Source: Brevundimonas sp. Leaf363 (GTDB lineage Bacteria > Pseudomonadota > Alphaproteobacteria > Caulobacterales > Caulobacteraceae). Taken from it: a stretch of 64,000 bases of DNA. The DNA lies in NCBI RefSeq assembly GCF_001424025.1, contig NZ_LMPZ01000004.1:1-64000 (forward strand), given 5' to 3'. Shown here in pieces: positions 1 to 7,562 of this stretch. The stretch's first letter is position 1; each line of letters opens with the position of its first letter. Under the pieces are notes generated by a model. It made no database searches, was not told the origin of the DNA, and worked only from the letters and a program-made list of their open reading frames with translations. The translations under genes and the position numbers were made by a program.

Positions 1-29
1 CCACGCGTTAGCCATCGGGATACGCGCAT
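1..29 (-). CDS. possible 5' end of a gene running out of the window
   Basis: On the minus strand an ATG at 29 follows a purine-rich Shine-Dalgarno stretch (GGAGGAGGGAG) and opens a frame of nine codons (MRVSRWLTR) to the window edge. Nothing more can be read, so the product is unknown. The only support is the strong ribosome binding site. The 139 bases between it and the next gene hold no frame I can support. Confidence 0.3.
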
Positions 30-168
30 CTAGCTCCCTCCTCCATTGGTCGACAGTATTAGCGTCAAGCGGCACGCTACCGCGCTTAACTTCCGCTAAC
101 CACCCATTGCCGACGTTCAAGACGTCCGCCTCTTGGCTTGAGCCTCCTTGTTGCGCTCCAGCCGTCCT

Positions 169-930
169 TCAGCCCGGCAGCTCGGGAAAGCGGACCCGAG
201 CGCCCTCGACTAGCAGATAGGGCTCCGGTTGAGGCAGCGGTGTCTTAGAGAGCGGCGGGTGCCAGAAGAGGACGTAGCCTTGGCCGCGAACATGCTCGAT
301 CGCGATGTCGGTCTTCGCCGCGCGGAGCTTCGTGCGAAGTCGGCTGATATGCACCTCAAGCACATTGGTCGGGGCAGCGGGCTTCGTGCCAAAGATTTGA
401 GCCTGGAGCACCGCCTTCGGGATGATCTCGCCGGCCGACCGCATAAGGGTGGAGGCGATGGCGCTCTGCACCTCAGTCAGGTCCAGAGGCGAACCCTCAT
501 ACTCGAACAGGTCGGCCTTCAGGGTGATCTGAAAGCCGCCCCAATCCAGGCCCATCCCGGCCGGCATTAAGGCGTGACGGAGGTGCTGGTCGATGCGGGA
601 GCGGCAGTCCGCCATGGCGAGCAAAAAGGGGCCAGATGCGCGCAGTCCGACCGCCGCCCGGCTCTTCCAAAGCGAAGGCCGGAATAGCGGGATGAGCGGA
701 CAACGTGCGTGACGGCGCAGCGCCGTGATGACGTCGTCGTCCTCGCTCGATGCGTCGACCTGGCCCACGATCACCAAGTCATGGCCCGCCGAAGCGACTG
801 CGGTCGCGGCCCCGGCCTTGACGTCCACTGCCCACTCAGGCGTCGCCAGACTGGTTCGAGCGAACGTCGCGAGGTCCTGGTTACGCTCGACTAACAGCAC
901 GCGGCGGGGAGACCGCGCCGGATCGGTCAT
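169..930 (-). CDS. winged-helix regulator with degenerate receiver domain (OmpR-like)
   Basis: This 253-residue protein has a receiver-like N-terminal half (about residues 10-125, starting RRVLLVERNQDLA) and a C-terminal winged helix (about 145-235, with LTEVQSAIASTLMRSAGEII and VLEVHISRLRTKL) typical of OmpR/PhoB DNA-binding domains. The strand that should carry the phosphoacceptor Asp reads DLVIVGQVDA, with Gly in its place, so phosphorylation control is unlikely. The ATG overlaps the TGA of the upstream sugar transporter (ATGA), so it is translationally coupled and is the last gene of the rhamnose operon. I infer a regulator of sugar uptake or catabolism, responding to something other than a histidine kinase. 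No partner kinase is adjacent. Confidence 0.75.
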   Translation of the reverse strand: MTDPARSPRRVLLVERNQDLATFARTSLATPEWAVDVKAGAATAVASAGHDLVIVGQVDASSEDDDVITALRRHARCPLIPLFRPSLWKSRAAVGLRASGPFLLAMADCRSRIDQHLRHALMPAGMGLDWGGFQITLKADLFEYEGSPLDLTEVQSAIASTLMRSAGEIIPKAVLQAQIFGTKPAAPTNVLEVHISRLRTKLRAAKTDIAIEHVRGQGYVLFWHPPLSKTPLPQPEPYLLVEGARVRFPELPG

Positions 931-2180
931 CGGCGGCCGAGCCCCGCGCCTTTCCAGCCATACCAGGCGACGACCACGAAGCAGGCCGCCGGCAGCAGGA
1001 AGGCGATGTTCGCGCCGTAGAGATCCGCGATCTTGCCCATCGGCCACGGCAGCAGCACGCCGCCGCCGATCGCCATGACCATCAGTGACGACGCCTTCTT
1101 GGTGCCCGCGCCCAGGCCGGTGGTGCCAAGGGCGAAGATGGTCGCGAACATGGTCGACATGAAGAAGAAGACGGCGATCAGGGCGACCGGCGAGACCTTC
1201 TCGATGCCTGCCGCGACGATGAGGGTCAGGACGACATTGATGAGGCCATAGGTCGTCAAAAGCGCACGCGGGCGAACACGCAGCAGCAGCGCAGTCGCCG
1301 CGAACCGGCCGACCAGATAGCCGATGGCGGCCAGGGACAGCATGAACGCCCCCTGCTGGCTCGTCAGACCCGTCCAGTTGTGCGTGACGAGATTGATGAA
1401 GTACGCGCCGATGCCGACCTGAGCGCCGATGTAGAGCGCCTGCGTCACCACGCCCGCGATGAAATGCGGCTGCCTGGAGAGCGAGCGTGCGGGCTGGCCG
1501 TCGACCGAGCTCTCGCCGTGATCGGCAAGACCGGTCTCCGGCAGACGGGCCTTCCAAACCGCCAGAGCGAACAGGATGACGGCGACCGCGATCAAGCCGT
1601 AGACCACCTGGATCGATCGCGTCGCTCCACCCAGAGCTTCGGTGGTGGTTGGGCTGAAGAAGACCGCGCCGCCGATGAGCGGACCGAAGAAGACGCCGAG
1701 CGCGTTAAACGACTGCGCCAGGTTCAGCCGCTGAGAGGCCTTGGCCGGATCGCCCAGCACATTGACGTAGGTGTCGGCCGACGTCTCAAGCACGCACAGG
1801 CCCGCAGCGAGGATGAACATCGAGCCGACAAAGGGCATGAACTGACCGACGCCGGCGGCCGGTATGAAGAGCAGCGCGCCGATTGCGGTCAGGATCAGGC
1901 CCGAGACGATGCCGAACTTGTAGCCCCGCGCGTGCAGCAGCATGCCAGCCGGAATGCTGATCAGCAGATAGGCCCCGAAGTAGGCGATCTGCAGCCAGGC
2001 GCTGTCCGCCTGACTGATCGAGAGCGTCTCCTGGAAGTGCTTGTTCAGGACGTCGAGCAGGCCATAGGCCAGCCCCCAGATCAGAAAGCAGGCGATCGCG
2101 AAGGCGAGCGGACCGCGCAGCGATCCGCCGGGCTTGTCGAGGCCGCCCGGCGTGTGGGCGGCGTCCGTTTCGATACTCAT
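927..2180 (-). CDS. MFS sugar permease, FucP-like (probable L-rhamnose importer)
   Basis: This 417-residue polytopic inner membrane protein of the major facilitator superfamily resembles L-fucose:H+ symporters. It starts FAIACFLIWGLAYGLLDVLN, contains ETSADTYVNVLGDP and LNLAQSFNALG in the first half (typical of FucP relatives), and has about twelve hydrophobic segments. A clear AGGAG lies 9 bases before the ATG. It sits in the rhamnose catabolic operon, 56 bases after the lactonase gene and overlapping the regulator gene by 4 bases. Transport of L-rhamnose, a 6-deoxyhexose like L-fucose, is the natural inference; substrate specificity cannot be read from sequence. Confidence 0.85.
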   Translation of the reverse strand: MSIETDAAHTPGGLDKPGGSLRGPLAFAIACFLIWGLAYGLLDVLNKHFQETLSISQADSAWLQIAYFGAYLLISIPAGMLLHARGYKFGIVSGLILTAIGALLFIPAAGVGQFMPFVGSMFILAAGLCVLETSADTYVNVLGDPAKASQRLNLAQSFNALGVFFGPLIGGAVFFSPTTTEALGGATRSIQVVYGLIAVAVILFALAVWKARLPETGLADHGESSVDGQPARSLSRQPHFIAGVVTQALYIGAQVGIGAYFINLVTHNWTGLTSQQGAFMLSLAAIGYLVGRFAATALLLRVRPRALLTTYGLINVVLTLIVAAGIEKVSPVALIAVFFFMSTMFATIFALGTTGLGAGTKKASSLMVMAIGGGVLLPWPMGKIADLYGANIAFLLPAACFVVVAWYGWKGAGLGRR

Positions 2181-2236
2181 TCCCTGGGCTCCTCTTGGGC
2201 CTTGCCGGTCTGTGCACGGCTTTGGCGGATGGTTGG

Positions 2237-3133
2237 TCAGATGCGGTAGATCGCCTCGGCGTTCTCGGCGAACAGCTTGCGTCGTTCGCCCTCGCTGAAG
2301 TCGGCGGTGATGGCGTCGAAGGCCGCGTAGAAGGCTTCGAAAGACCCGTGCGCGCGCTCAACAGGGAAGTCCGAGGCGAACATGGCGCGATCGGTCCCGA
2401 ACACGTCGATGCACTCAAGAACGATCGGGCGAATGGATTCGGCGGTCCAAGACCGGTCGGTGATGCCGAGCCCAGAAATCTTGATCGATACCTGAGGCTG
2501 GGTCGCCAGAAGGCGCAGTCCGTTGCGCCACGTCTGCATGCCGGCCGGGTTGCGATCTGTTGGCAGACCGGCGTGGTTGACGATCATCGCCACATTGGGA
2601 TTGCGGGCGGCCACGATCGCCGCGCTCGCCATCTGCGATGGGTAAAGCTGCAGATCGAACGACAGACCATGCCGCGCTAGGAGGGACAGGCCGGCGGTCC
2701 ACGCCGGGTTCTGCAAAGGGTCTTCCGGCCGGTACGTCTTCTTGGCATTGCTGTGCCAGCAGACGATCTCGCGTATGCCTCGAACGTTGGGCCGCCCGGC
2801 GTGGGCTTCCAGCAGAGCCTCAAGGACTGGATCGAGGAGGTTCGCGCCCGCGACGATGCCCTGCGGCGCGCCGCCGTCGTCGGCGAGCGCTTGAAGCCAG
2901 TCGGTCTCGGCCAGTTGCTCGCCGATCGGCAAGCCGCATTCGATATGGACGATCTTGTCGATCCGCCACCTTCCTGCGTCGGCGCTGTAGTCGCCGGGCA
3001 GGTAGTTGCGATGCGCGATGCCGCTCATGTCGCCGGCCGGGTTGTTCGGCAGGGGCTCGTCCTGCAGCCAGCTGTAGCGAGCGCGCGAGAGGTCCCAGAA
3101 ATGGACGTGCGGATCGACGATGCGAAGGGTCAT
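2237..3133 (-). CDS. amidohydrolase-family L-rhamnono-lactonase
   Basis: This 298-residue cytosolic protein of the amidohydrolase-2/COG3618 lactonase group starts RIVDPHVHFWD, the metal-binding HxH motif at the end of the first barrel strand. It also carries the family's GANLLDP, VNHAGLP and MFASDFPVE segments, the last including the conserved barrel Asp. The family hydrolyses sugar lactones such as L-rhamnono- or L-fucono-lactone. With RhmD two steps further along the pathway in the same operon, the substrate is most likely L-rhamnono-1,4-lactone made by the dehydrogenase at 18.8 kb (the LRA2 step). It starts 2 bases after the esterase stop codon. Confidence 0.85.
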   Translation of the reverse strand: MTLRIVDPHVHFWDLSRARYSWLQDEPLPNNPAGDMSGIAHRNYLPGDYSADAGRWRIDKIVHIECGLPIGEQLAETDWLQALADDGGAPQGIVAGANLLDPVLEALLEAHAGRPNVRGIREIVCWHSNAKKTYRPEDPLQNPAWTAGLSLLARHGLSFDLQLYPSQMASAAIVAARNPNVAMIVNHAGLPTDRNPAGMQTWRNGLRLLATQPQVSIKISGLGITDRSWTAESIRPIVLECIDVFGTDRAMFASDFPVERAHGSFEAFYAAFDAITADFSEGERRKLFAENAEAIYRI

Positions 3134-3135
3134 CG

Positions 3136-4104
3136 TCAGCGGCCCGCCGGCGGCTTGTCGAGATAGCCTCGCGCGCGCAGCCAGGCGTCCAGCGCCTGTG
3201 GCCAGAGCTGAAGGGCAGGATCCCCGCCCCCCAGTCCGGTGCCGTGAGCGCCGTGAGCGAAAAGGTGCATTTCGACGTCAACGCCCGCCTCATGCATTGC
3301 GGTGTAGAGATGAACGGAGCCCATCACCGGCACGAGACCATCGTCGGTGGTGTGATAAATGAAAGTCGCGGGAGCCTTGGTCGTCAGGGCCGGCAAGGGC
3401 GTGACGGCCGCGTAGTCCTCGGGCCGGCAGGACCATCGGGCGAACCCGGCGAAGCGGCAGTATTCCGAATGGCCCGCTACATCGACTGTCGTGGCCTCAA
3501 GCCACGGATAGCCGAGCACCAGGAAGTCTGGCCGGCTGGAGACGCGTTCGACTGGATCGCTCGAGGTCGGCGCGCCGTTATCGGACAGGGCGGTCGTCAT
3601 GGCGGCGAGATGGCCGCCGGCGGAGAAGCCGATCATGCCGATCCGATCCGCATCGACGCCAAGGGCCGCAGCATTGGCCCTGACGAAGCGCACGGCGCGC
3701 TCGCCATCCTCGATCGGAACCGGCAGCGGGGCTGCACCACCGTGGCGGTAGCGGAGCACGAAGGCCGTGACACCCCGCGCGGCGAACCAGTCAGCGACTT
3801 GCCGGCCTTCGAGATTGGCCGCCAAACCGATGTACGCACCGCCGGGTGCGACGACGACAGCGGCGCGGCTGGCGTGACCGTTCTGAGGCGGGAAGACGGT
3901 GAGGGTCGCCGTAGCGGCTTGACCCGCTGGCGAGAGATCGTAGGTGCGCGTTTCAAGGAAGTCGTCGCGCGCAATCGGGGGCAGATCGGGCCGACCCTGC
4001 GACGGGCTTTGCGCCAGGCCTGCGCCCGGTGCGCTCAGAAGAAGACACGCGGACGCGGCCAGCGTCCGGCAAAGCATGGATGAGCCCGGTCTTGTGAGCG
4101 GCAT
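3136..4104 (-). CDS. secreted alpha/beta-hydrolase (esterase, xylanase/acetylesterase-like)
   Basis: This 322-residue alpha/beta hydrolase has a Sec signal peptide (hydrophobic stretch CRTLAASACLLLSAPGAGLAQ). The oxyanion region is VVVAPGGAYIGLA, the nucleophile elbow is GFSAGGH, and the acid and His are probably in the DDGLVPVMGS and HLFAHGAHGTG segments. This is the BD-FAE/COG0657 group of carbohydrate esterases. I chose the ATG at 4104 because GGAGAAGGG lies just upstream; an in-frame ATG at 4125 is the alternative. Inside a rhamnose operon it probably removes acyl groups from rhamnose-containing oligosaccharides or glycosides. The exact ester is unknown. Confidence 0.8.
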   Translation of the reverse strand: MPLTRPGSSMLCRTLAASACLLLSAPGAGLAQSPSQGRPDLPPIARDDFLETRTYDLSPAGQAATATLTVFPPQNGHASRAAVVVAPGGAYIGLAANLEGRQVADWFAARGVTAFVLRYRHGGAAPLPVPIEDGERAVRFVRANAAALGVDADRIGMIGFSAGGHLAAMTTALSDNGAPTSSDPVERVSSRPDFLVLGYPWLEATTVDVAGHSEYCRFAGFARWSCRPEDYAAVTPLPALTTKAPATFIYHTTDDGLVPVMGSVHLYTAMHEAGVDVEMHLFAHGAHGTGLGGGDPALQLWPQALDAWLRARGYLDKPPAGR

Positions 4105-4128
4105 GAGCTGGCCCTTCTCCGCCATCGG

Positions 4129-4878
4129 TCAGTAGGTCGTGCGACCGCCCGAGGTGTCGAAGACGGACGCGGTGGTGAAGCTGCACTCTTCGGACGCCAT
4201 GAAACAGACCATGGCGGCGCTTTCCGAGACTTCGCCGAGACGTCCCATGGGGATCTTCGAGCGCATGTAATCAACCTGGCTCTGCGGGAGCTGCTCGAGG
4301 ATGGGGCTTTCGAAGGTCGCGGGCGTCAGAGCATTGGCGATGACGCCCTGGCCGGCGAGCTCTTTGCCAAGCGACTTGGTCAGGCCGATCACGCCCGCTT
4401 TGGATGCTGAATAGGCGCTTGCGTTCGGATTACCTTCTTTGCCGGCGACCGAGGCGACGTTCACGATCCGCCCGTAGCCGTTAGCCAGCATGAAGGGCAC
4501 CACCGCCCGGCAGCAGTAGAAGACGCCGTTCAGATTGATGTCGATCACTCGCCGCCAGCTGTCGGCCGGAAACTGGTGAACCGGCGATGTCGCACCGGTG
4601 ATGCCGGCCGAAGCGATCAGGATGTCGGTCCGGCCAAGGACGGCGTTGGACTCGCGCGCCGCCTCTTCGACCGCCGATTGATCCGAGACGTCCAGCGCCA
4701 CCGCATGATGCGCGCCGACGGCTTCAGCAGCCTGCGCCAACGCATCAGGATTCAGATCCCAGATGGCGACCCGGCCGCCTTCGGCCACGATCCGCGCGGC
4801 CGCCGCCCTACCGAGGCCCGACGCGCCACCGGTGACGATTGCGGTGCGGCCCTCGAAACGCTGACTGAATACGCTCAC
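4129..4878 (-). CDS. SDR dehydrogenase, probable L-2-keto-3-deoxyrhamnonate 4-dehydrogenase
   Basis: This 249-residue classical short-chain dehydrogenase has TGGASGLG (nucleotide binding), D at the end of strand 2 (IWDLNPD, suggesting NAD), SAGIT, the Ser of NVASVAG and the catalytic YSASK. Its place between the diketo acid hydrolase and rhmD fits the LRA5 step, oxidation of L-2-keto-3-deoxyrhamnonate to the 2,4-diketo acid. The start is a GTG that overlaps the TGA of the preceding hydrolase (GTGA, 4-base overlap), so translation is coupled. A 2-keto-3-deoxy-L-fuconate dehydrogenase is the close alternative; the rhamnonate dehydratase next door favours rhamnose. Confidence 0.85.
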   Translation of the reverse strand: MSVFSQRFEGRTAIVTGGASGLGRAAAARIVAEGGRVAIWDLNPDALAQAAEAVGAHHAVALDVSDQSAVEEAARESNAVLGRTDILIASAGITGATSPVHQFPADSWRRVIDINLNGVFYCCRAVVPFMLANGYGRIVNVASVAGKEGNPNASAYSASKAGVIGLTKSLGKELAGQGVIANALTPATFESPILEQLPQSQVDYMRSKIPMGRLGEVSESAAMVCFMASEECSFTTASVFDTSGGRTTY

Positions 4879-5735
4879 GCTACGCCATCCTGAGTCCAGG
4901 CGATGACGTCCTGGCGTTGCTGTCCGAGTTTTTGGATGCCGAGCGTCATGACGTCGCCGGGCTTGAGGAACACCTGCGGCGACTTGCCTTCGCCGACCCC
5001 CGGCGGCGTGCCGGTGGTCAGGATGTCGCCGGGCTCAAGGGTGATGAACTCGCTGACGTAGCTGATCAGCTGGCGCACGTTGAAGATCATGGTGCGCGTG
5101 TTGCCGGTCTGCATGCGCTGGCCATTCAGGTCCAACCACATGTCGAGGTCCTGCGGGTCGCCAACCTCATCGGCGGTCACCAGCCAGGGTCCAATCGGGC
5201 CGAAGGTGTCGCAGCCCTTGCCCTTGTCCCACTGGGTGCCCTTTTCCTTCTGGAAGGCGCGCTCGGAGACGTCGTTGACGAGCAGATAGCCGGCCACGTG
5301 GTCGAGCGCGGCCTCCTCGGTGACGTAGCGGGCGGTCTTGCCGATCACGACGCCGAGCTCGACCTCCCAGTCCGACTTCTGTGATCCGCGCGGGATCATC
5401 ACCGGATCGTTCGGGCCGTTCAGGCAGGACGTCGCCTTAGTGAAGAGGATCGGCTCGCTCGGGATCGGCAGGTTCGATTCCGCTGCGTGATCGGCGTAGT
5501 TCAGTCCGATCGCCAGGAATTTGCGGATCCCGGAAAGGGGCGCGCCAAGCCGTACATCGCCGTCAACCAGCGGAAGGCTGGCCGGGTCGATGGCGGCGAG
5601 GCGCGCAAGGCTATCTCCGGGGAGGAGATTGGGCGTGATGTCGGGGACATGGGCGGACAGGTCGCGGACCTTGCCCTCGGCGTCCAGCAGTCCCGGCTTT
5701 TCCTGACCTTTGGGGCCGAAGCGGAGCAGTTTCAT
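4875..5735 (-). CDS. FAH-family L-2,4-diketo-3-deoxyrhamnonate hydrolase
   Basis: This 286-residue fumarylacetoacetate hydrolase-fold protein has the FAH signatures: GLNYADHAAE, the metal ligands in SDWEVELGVVIG, NDVSERAFQ, KGCDTFGPIGPW and TTGTPPGVGEG. In the non-phosphorylative diketo-hydrolase route known from Sphingomonas this enzyme (LRA6) cleaves L-2,4-diketo-3-deoxyrhamnonate to pyruvate and L-lactate. It begins 9 bases after the rhmD stop and overlaps the SDR gene. No LRA4-type aldolase is seen in the locus, which supports the hydrolase route over the aldolase route. The related diketo-fuconate hydrolase is the alternative assignment. Confidence 0.87.
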   Translation of the reverse strand: MKLLRFGPKGQEKPGLLDAEGKVRDLSAHVPDITPNLLPGDSLARLAAIDPASLPLVDGDVRLGAPLSGIRKFLAIGLNYADHAAESNLPIPSEPILFTKATSCLNGPNDPVMIPRGSQKSDWEVELGVVIGKTARYVTEEAALDHVAGYLLVNDVSERAFQKEKGTQWDKGKGCDTFGPIGPWLVTADEVGDPQDLDMWLDLNGQRMQTGNTRTMIFNVRQLISYVSEFITLEPGDILTTGTPPGVGEGKSPQVFLKPGDVMTLGIQKLGQQRQDVIAWTQDGVA

Positions 5736-5744
5736 TAGAAGGAC

Positions 5745-6923
5745 CTAGCGCGCGTATGGTCGAAGAAGGGCGATGTCGCGATTGAGCTCGACGCCGAAGC
5801 CGGGCGTGTCTGGCACCTTCAGCTTGCCGTTCACCGGCACGGGTTCGCCGATCAGCTGCGGATGGAACATCGGCACGACTTCATCCGCGCCCGGAGCCAT
5901 CATCAGGAACTCAGCGAACGGGCTGTTATGGCGCGTGACGACGAAGTGGTAGCTGTAGACCGATGATCCGTGCGGGATCATCAGGACGCCCTTGGCGTCG
6001 GCCAGGTCCGAGATCTTGATCAGCTCGGTGACGCCGCCGCACCAGCCGACGTCGGGCTGGATGATGTCGCAGCATTCCATCTCCAGCAGCATACGGAAGC
6101 CCCAGCGGGTCGCTTCGTGCTCGCCGGTGGTGACTAGCATGCCTTTCGGCGCATTCTTCTTGAGCGCCTGGTAGCCCCAGTAGTCGTCAGGGCTGAGCGC
6201 CTCTTCTATCCACTTCAGACCATGCTCATGCGCCGCGTGCGCCAGTCGCGTGGCGTAGTTCAGGTCCAACGCCATCCAGCAGTCGAACATGAGCCAGAAG
6301 TCGTCACCGCAGGCGTTCCGCATGGCTTCCAGCTCGGCGAGGTTTTTCTTCAGACCTTCCTCGCCCTCAGCCGGGCCGTGGTGCAAAGGCATCTTGCCGC
6401 CGATGAAGCCGAGCTCCTTGGCCTTATCCGGCCGCGCACCGGTGGCGTAAAACTGAAGCTCGTTGCGGACCGCCCCGCCCAGCATGGCGAAGACGGGCTC
6501 TTGCCGAAGGCGGCCCAGCAGATCCCAGAGCGCCAGATCCACGCCGGAGATGGCGTTCACGACCAGCCCCTTGCGGCCATAGTACTGGGTGGAGAAGTAC
6601 ATCTGGTCCCAGATCTTCTCGACCTCGGACGGGTCCCGACCTTCGAGGAAGCGGGACAGATGATGCTCGACGATGAAGGCGGCAGGCTCGCCGCCGGTGG
6701 TCACCGCAAAGCCTACGACGCCGTTCTCGGCCTCGATCTCCACCACAAGCGTGCCCAGCACATTGATGCCGAAGCTACGGCGGCTTTGACGGTACTCGGG
6801 ATACTTCGACATCGGCGTGGCGATGTGGTCGTCGATCCAATGGCCATCCGATTGGTCGTGATAGTCCGCGCCGCCGCCCCGAACGACGAACGCGCGAACC
6901 GCCTTGATCCTCTGAAAGCCCAT
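5745..6923 (-). CDS. rhmD: L-rhamnonate dehydratase (enolase superfamily)
   Basis: This 392-residue protein matches RhmD almost motif for motif. It has [22 protein letters not shown] at the N-terminus with the active-site His, [33 protein letters not shown], the metal ligands in [17 protein letters not shown] and TTGEH, and the C-terminal [10 protein letters not shown] with the catalytic His. It dehydrates L-rhamnonate to 2-keto-3-deoxy-L-rhamnonate in the cytosol. I chose the ATG at 6923 because AGGGGA lies 7 bases upstream; the homology also starts there. It is the first gene of a seven-gene operon running to position 169. This enzyme fixes the pathway as rhamnose rather than fucose. Confidence 0.95.
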   Translation of the reverse strand: MGFQRIKAVRAFVVRGGGADYHDQSDGHWIDDHIATPMSKYPEYRQSRRSFGINVLGTLVVEIEAENGVVGFAVTTGGEPAAFIVEHHLSRFLEGRDPSEVEKIWDQMYFSTQYYGRKGLVVNAISGVDLALWDLLGRLRQEPVFAMLGGAVRNELQFYATGARPDKAKELGFIGGKMPLHHGPAEGEEGLKKNLAELEAMRNACGDDFWLMFDCWMALDLNYATRLAHAAHEHGLKWIEEALSPDDYWGYQALKKNAPKGMLVTTGEHEATRWGFRMLLEMECCDIIQPDVGWCGGVTELIKISDLADAKGVLMIPHGSSVYSYHFVVTRHNSPFAEFLMMAPGADEVVPMFHPQLIGEPVPVNGKLKVPDTPGFGVELNRDIALLRPYAR

Positions 6924-6963
6924 GCCGTTTCCCCTGCGGTGGCGCGATTGGCTCGCGCTCAAA

Positions 6964-6978
6964 TTCCACAATCTAGGA
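6964..6978. promoter_or_regulatory. probable IclR-type operator upstream of the rhmD operon
   Basis: The palindrome TTCCA-CAATC-TAGGA matches the pattern TnCCA-N5-yGGnA shared with three other sites in this locus. It lies about 40 bases before the rhmD start codon, in the only sizeable gap upstream of the operon. A further half-site, TGGGA, is at 6994-6998. Assignment to the IclR regulator at 17.96 kb is inference. Confidence 0.5.
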
Positions 6979-7034
6979 CACGTGATACATTTGTGGGATT
7001 TAAGTGGTCAACCGCAAAGCGCGGCGCGCAACAA

Positions 7035-7060
7035 AAAAGGGGCGCTCTCGCGCCCCTTTT
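7035..7060. terminator. bidirectional intrinsic terminator
   Basis: A 10-bp perfect stem (AAAAGGGGCG with CGCCCCTTTT) encloses a 6-base loop and is flanked by an A-run on the left, which is a U-run on the minus strand. It lies 23 bases past the stop of the small secreted protein gene, so it should end that transcript before the rhmD promoter region. Confidence 0.85.
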
Positions 7061-7082
7061 CAACAGTCGTCGCTGGGTTGGG

Positions 7083-7403
7083 TTAGTGGCCCATAGCCTT
7101 CAGGTCGGCGTCCAGCGCAGCCAGCTTGTCGTCGGTGAAGGTGTCGGCCGCATAGGCTTGAACATCGCGCAGCGTCATGGAGCCAGCCATGGCCAACTGG
7201 TCTTCCTGACCCTTCATGTCAGGGAAGTGGCGGTAGACAATCTCCATGGCCGCCGGGTTTTGCAGCAGTTCGTCGATCGGCGTGGTCTCAACCGAGACCG
7301 CCGCAGCCTGCGCGGCCGGGGCCGGAGCCGGCGTCTGGGCGAAGGCCGCGGATGCGCCGATCGTGGTCAGCGCGAGCGCGGCGAAGATGGGAGCGAATTT
7401 CAT
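7083..7403 (-). CDS. small secreted protein of unknown function
   Basis: This 106-residue protein has a clear Sec signal peptide (MKFAPIFAALALTTIGASAAFAQ) followed by an Ala/Pro linker. The mature part of about 70 residues contains PIDELLQNPAAMEIVYRHFPDM and ends with a helical TLRDVQAYAADTFTDDKLAALDADL. AGGAA precedes the ATG at 7403. I do not recognise a named family. It is divergent from the GH3 beta-glucosidase; the shared gap holds a putative IclR operator, so it is probably co-induced with the rhamnose genes. A periplasmic or outer-membrane accessory role is possible. The intrinsic terminator at 7035-7060 makes it monocistronic. Confidence 0.75.
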   Translation of the reverse strand: MKFAPIFAALALTTIGASAAFAQTPAPAPAAQAAAVSVETTPIDELLQNPAAMEIVYRHFPDMKGQEDQLAMAGSMTLRDVQAYAADTFTDDKLAALDADLKAMGH

Positions 7404-7512
7404 GGTCGGTTCCTGAACGCGTTTCCTGGGTTGTTCCCTGCCGCTCATTCCGCATGGTCCTGCGGTCAATTCAAGGCGAGATGCGTCGATCTGGCAGAAA
7501 AGTGAGATTGCA

Positions 7513-7527
7513 TCCCACATAACGGAC
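7513..7527. promoter_or_regulatory. probable IclR-type operator between the small secreted protein and GH3 genes
   Basis: TCCCA-CATAA-CGGAC resembles the locus palindrome TnCCA-N5-yGGnA. It lies 36 bases before the GH3 start and in the shared intergenic region with the divergent small gene, so one bound regulator could control both. Confidence 0.45.
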
Positions 7528-7562
7528 CATTAGCGTCCCGGCAAAACGTGGGAGGCATCTCT

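Noticed and set aside
2237-6923. Assignment of the operon to L-fucose rather than L-rhamnose
   Set aside because: The dehydratase has RhmD-specific sequence, the dehydrogenase at 18.8 kb has L-rhamnose dehydrogenase-specific segments, and rhamnosidases flank them. Fuconate enzymes are homologous but no fucosidase or fuconate dehydratase is present.
7548-7562. GTG at 7548 as the GH3 start
   Set aside because: The ATG at 7563 is preceded by GGAGG at ideal spacing and begins the signal peptide directly.
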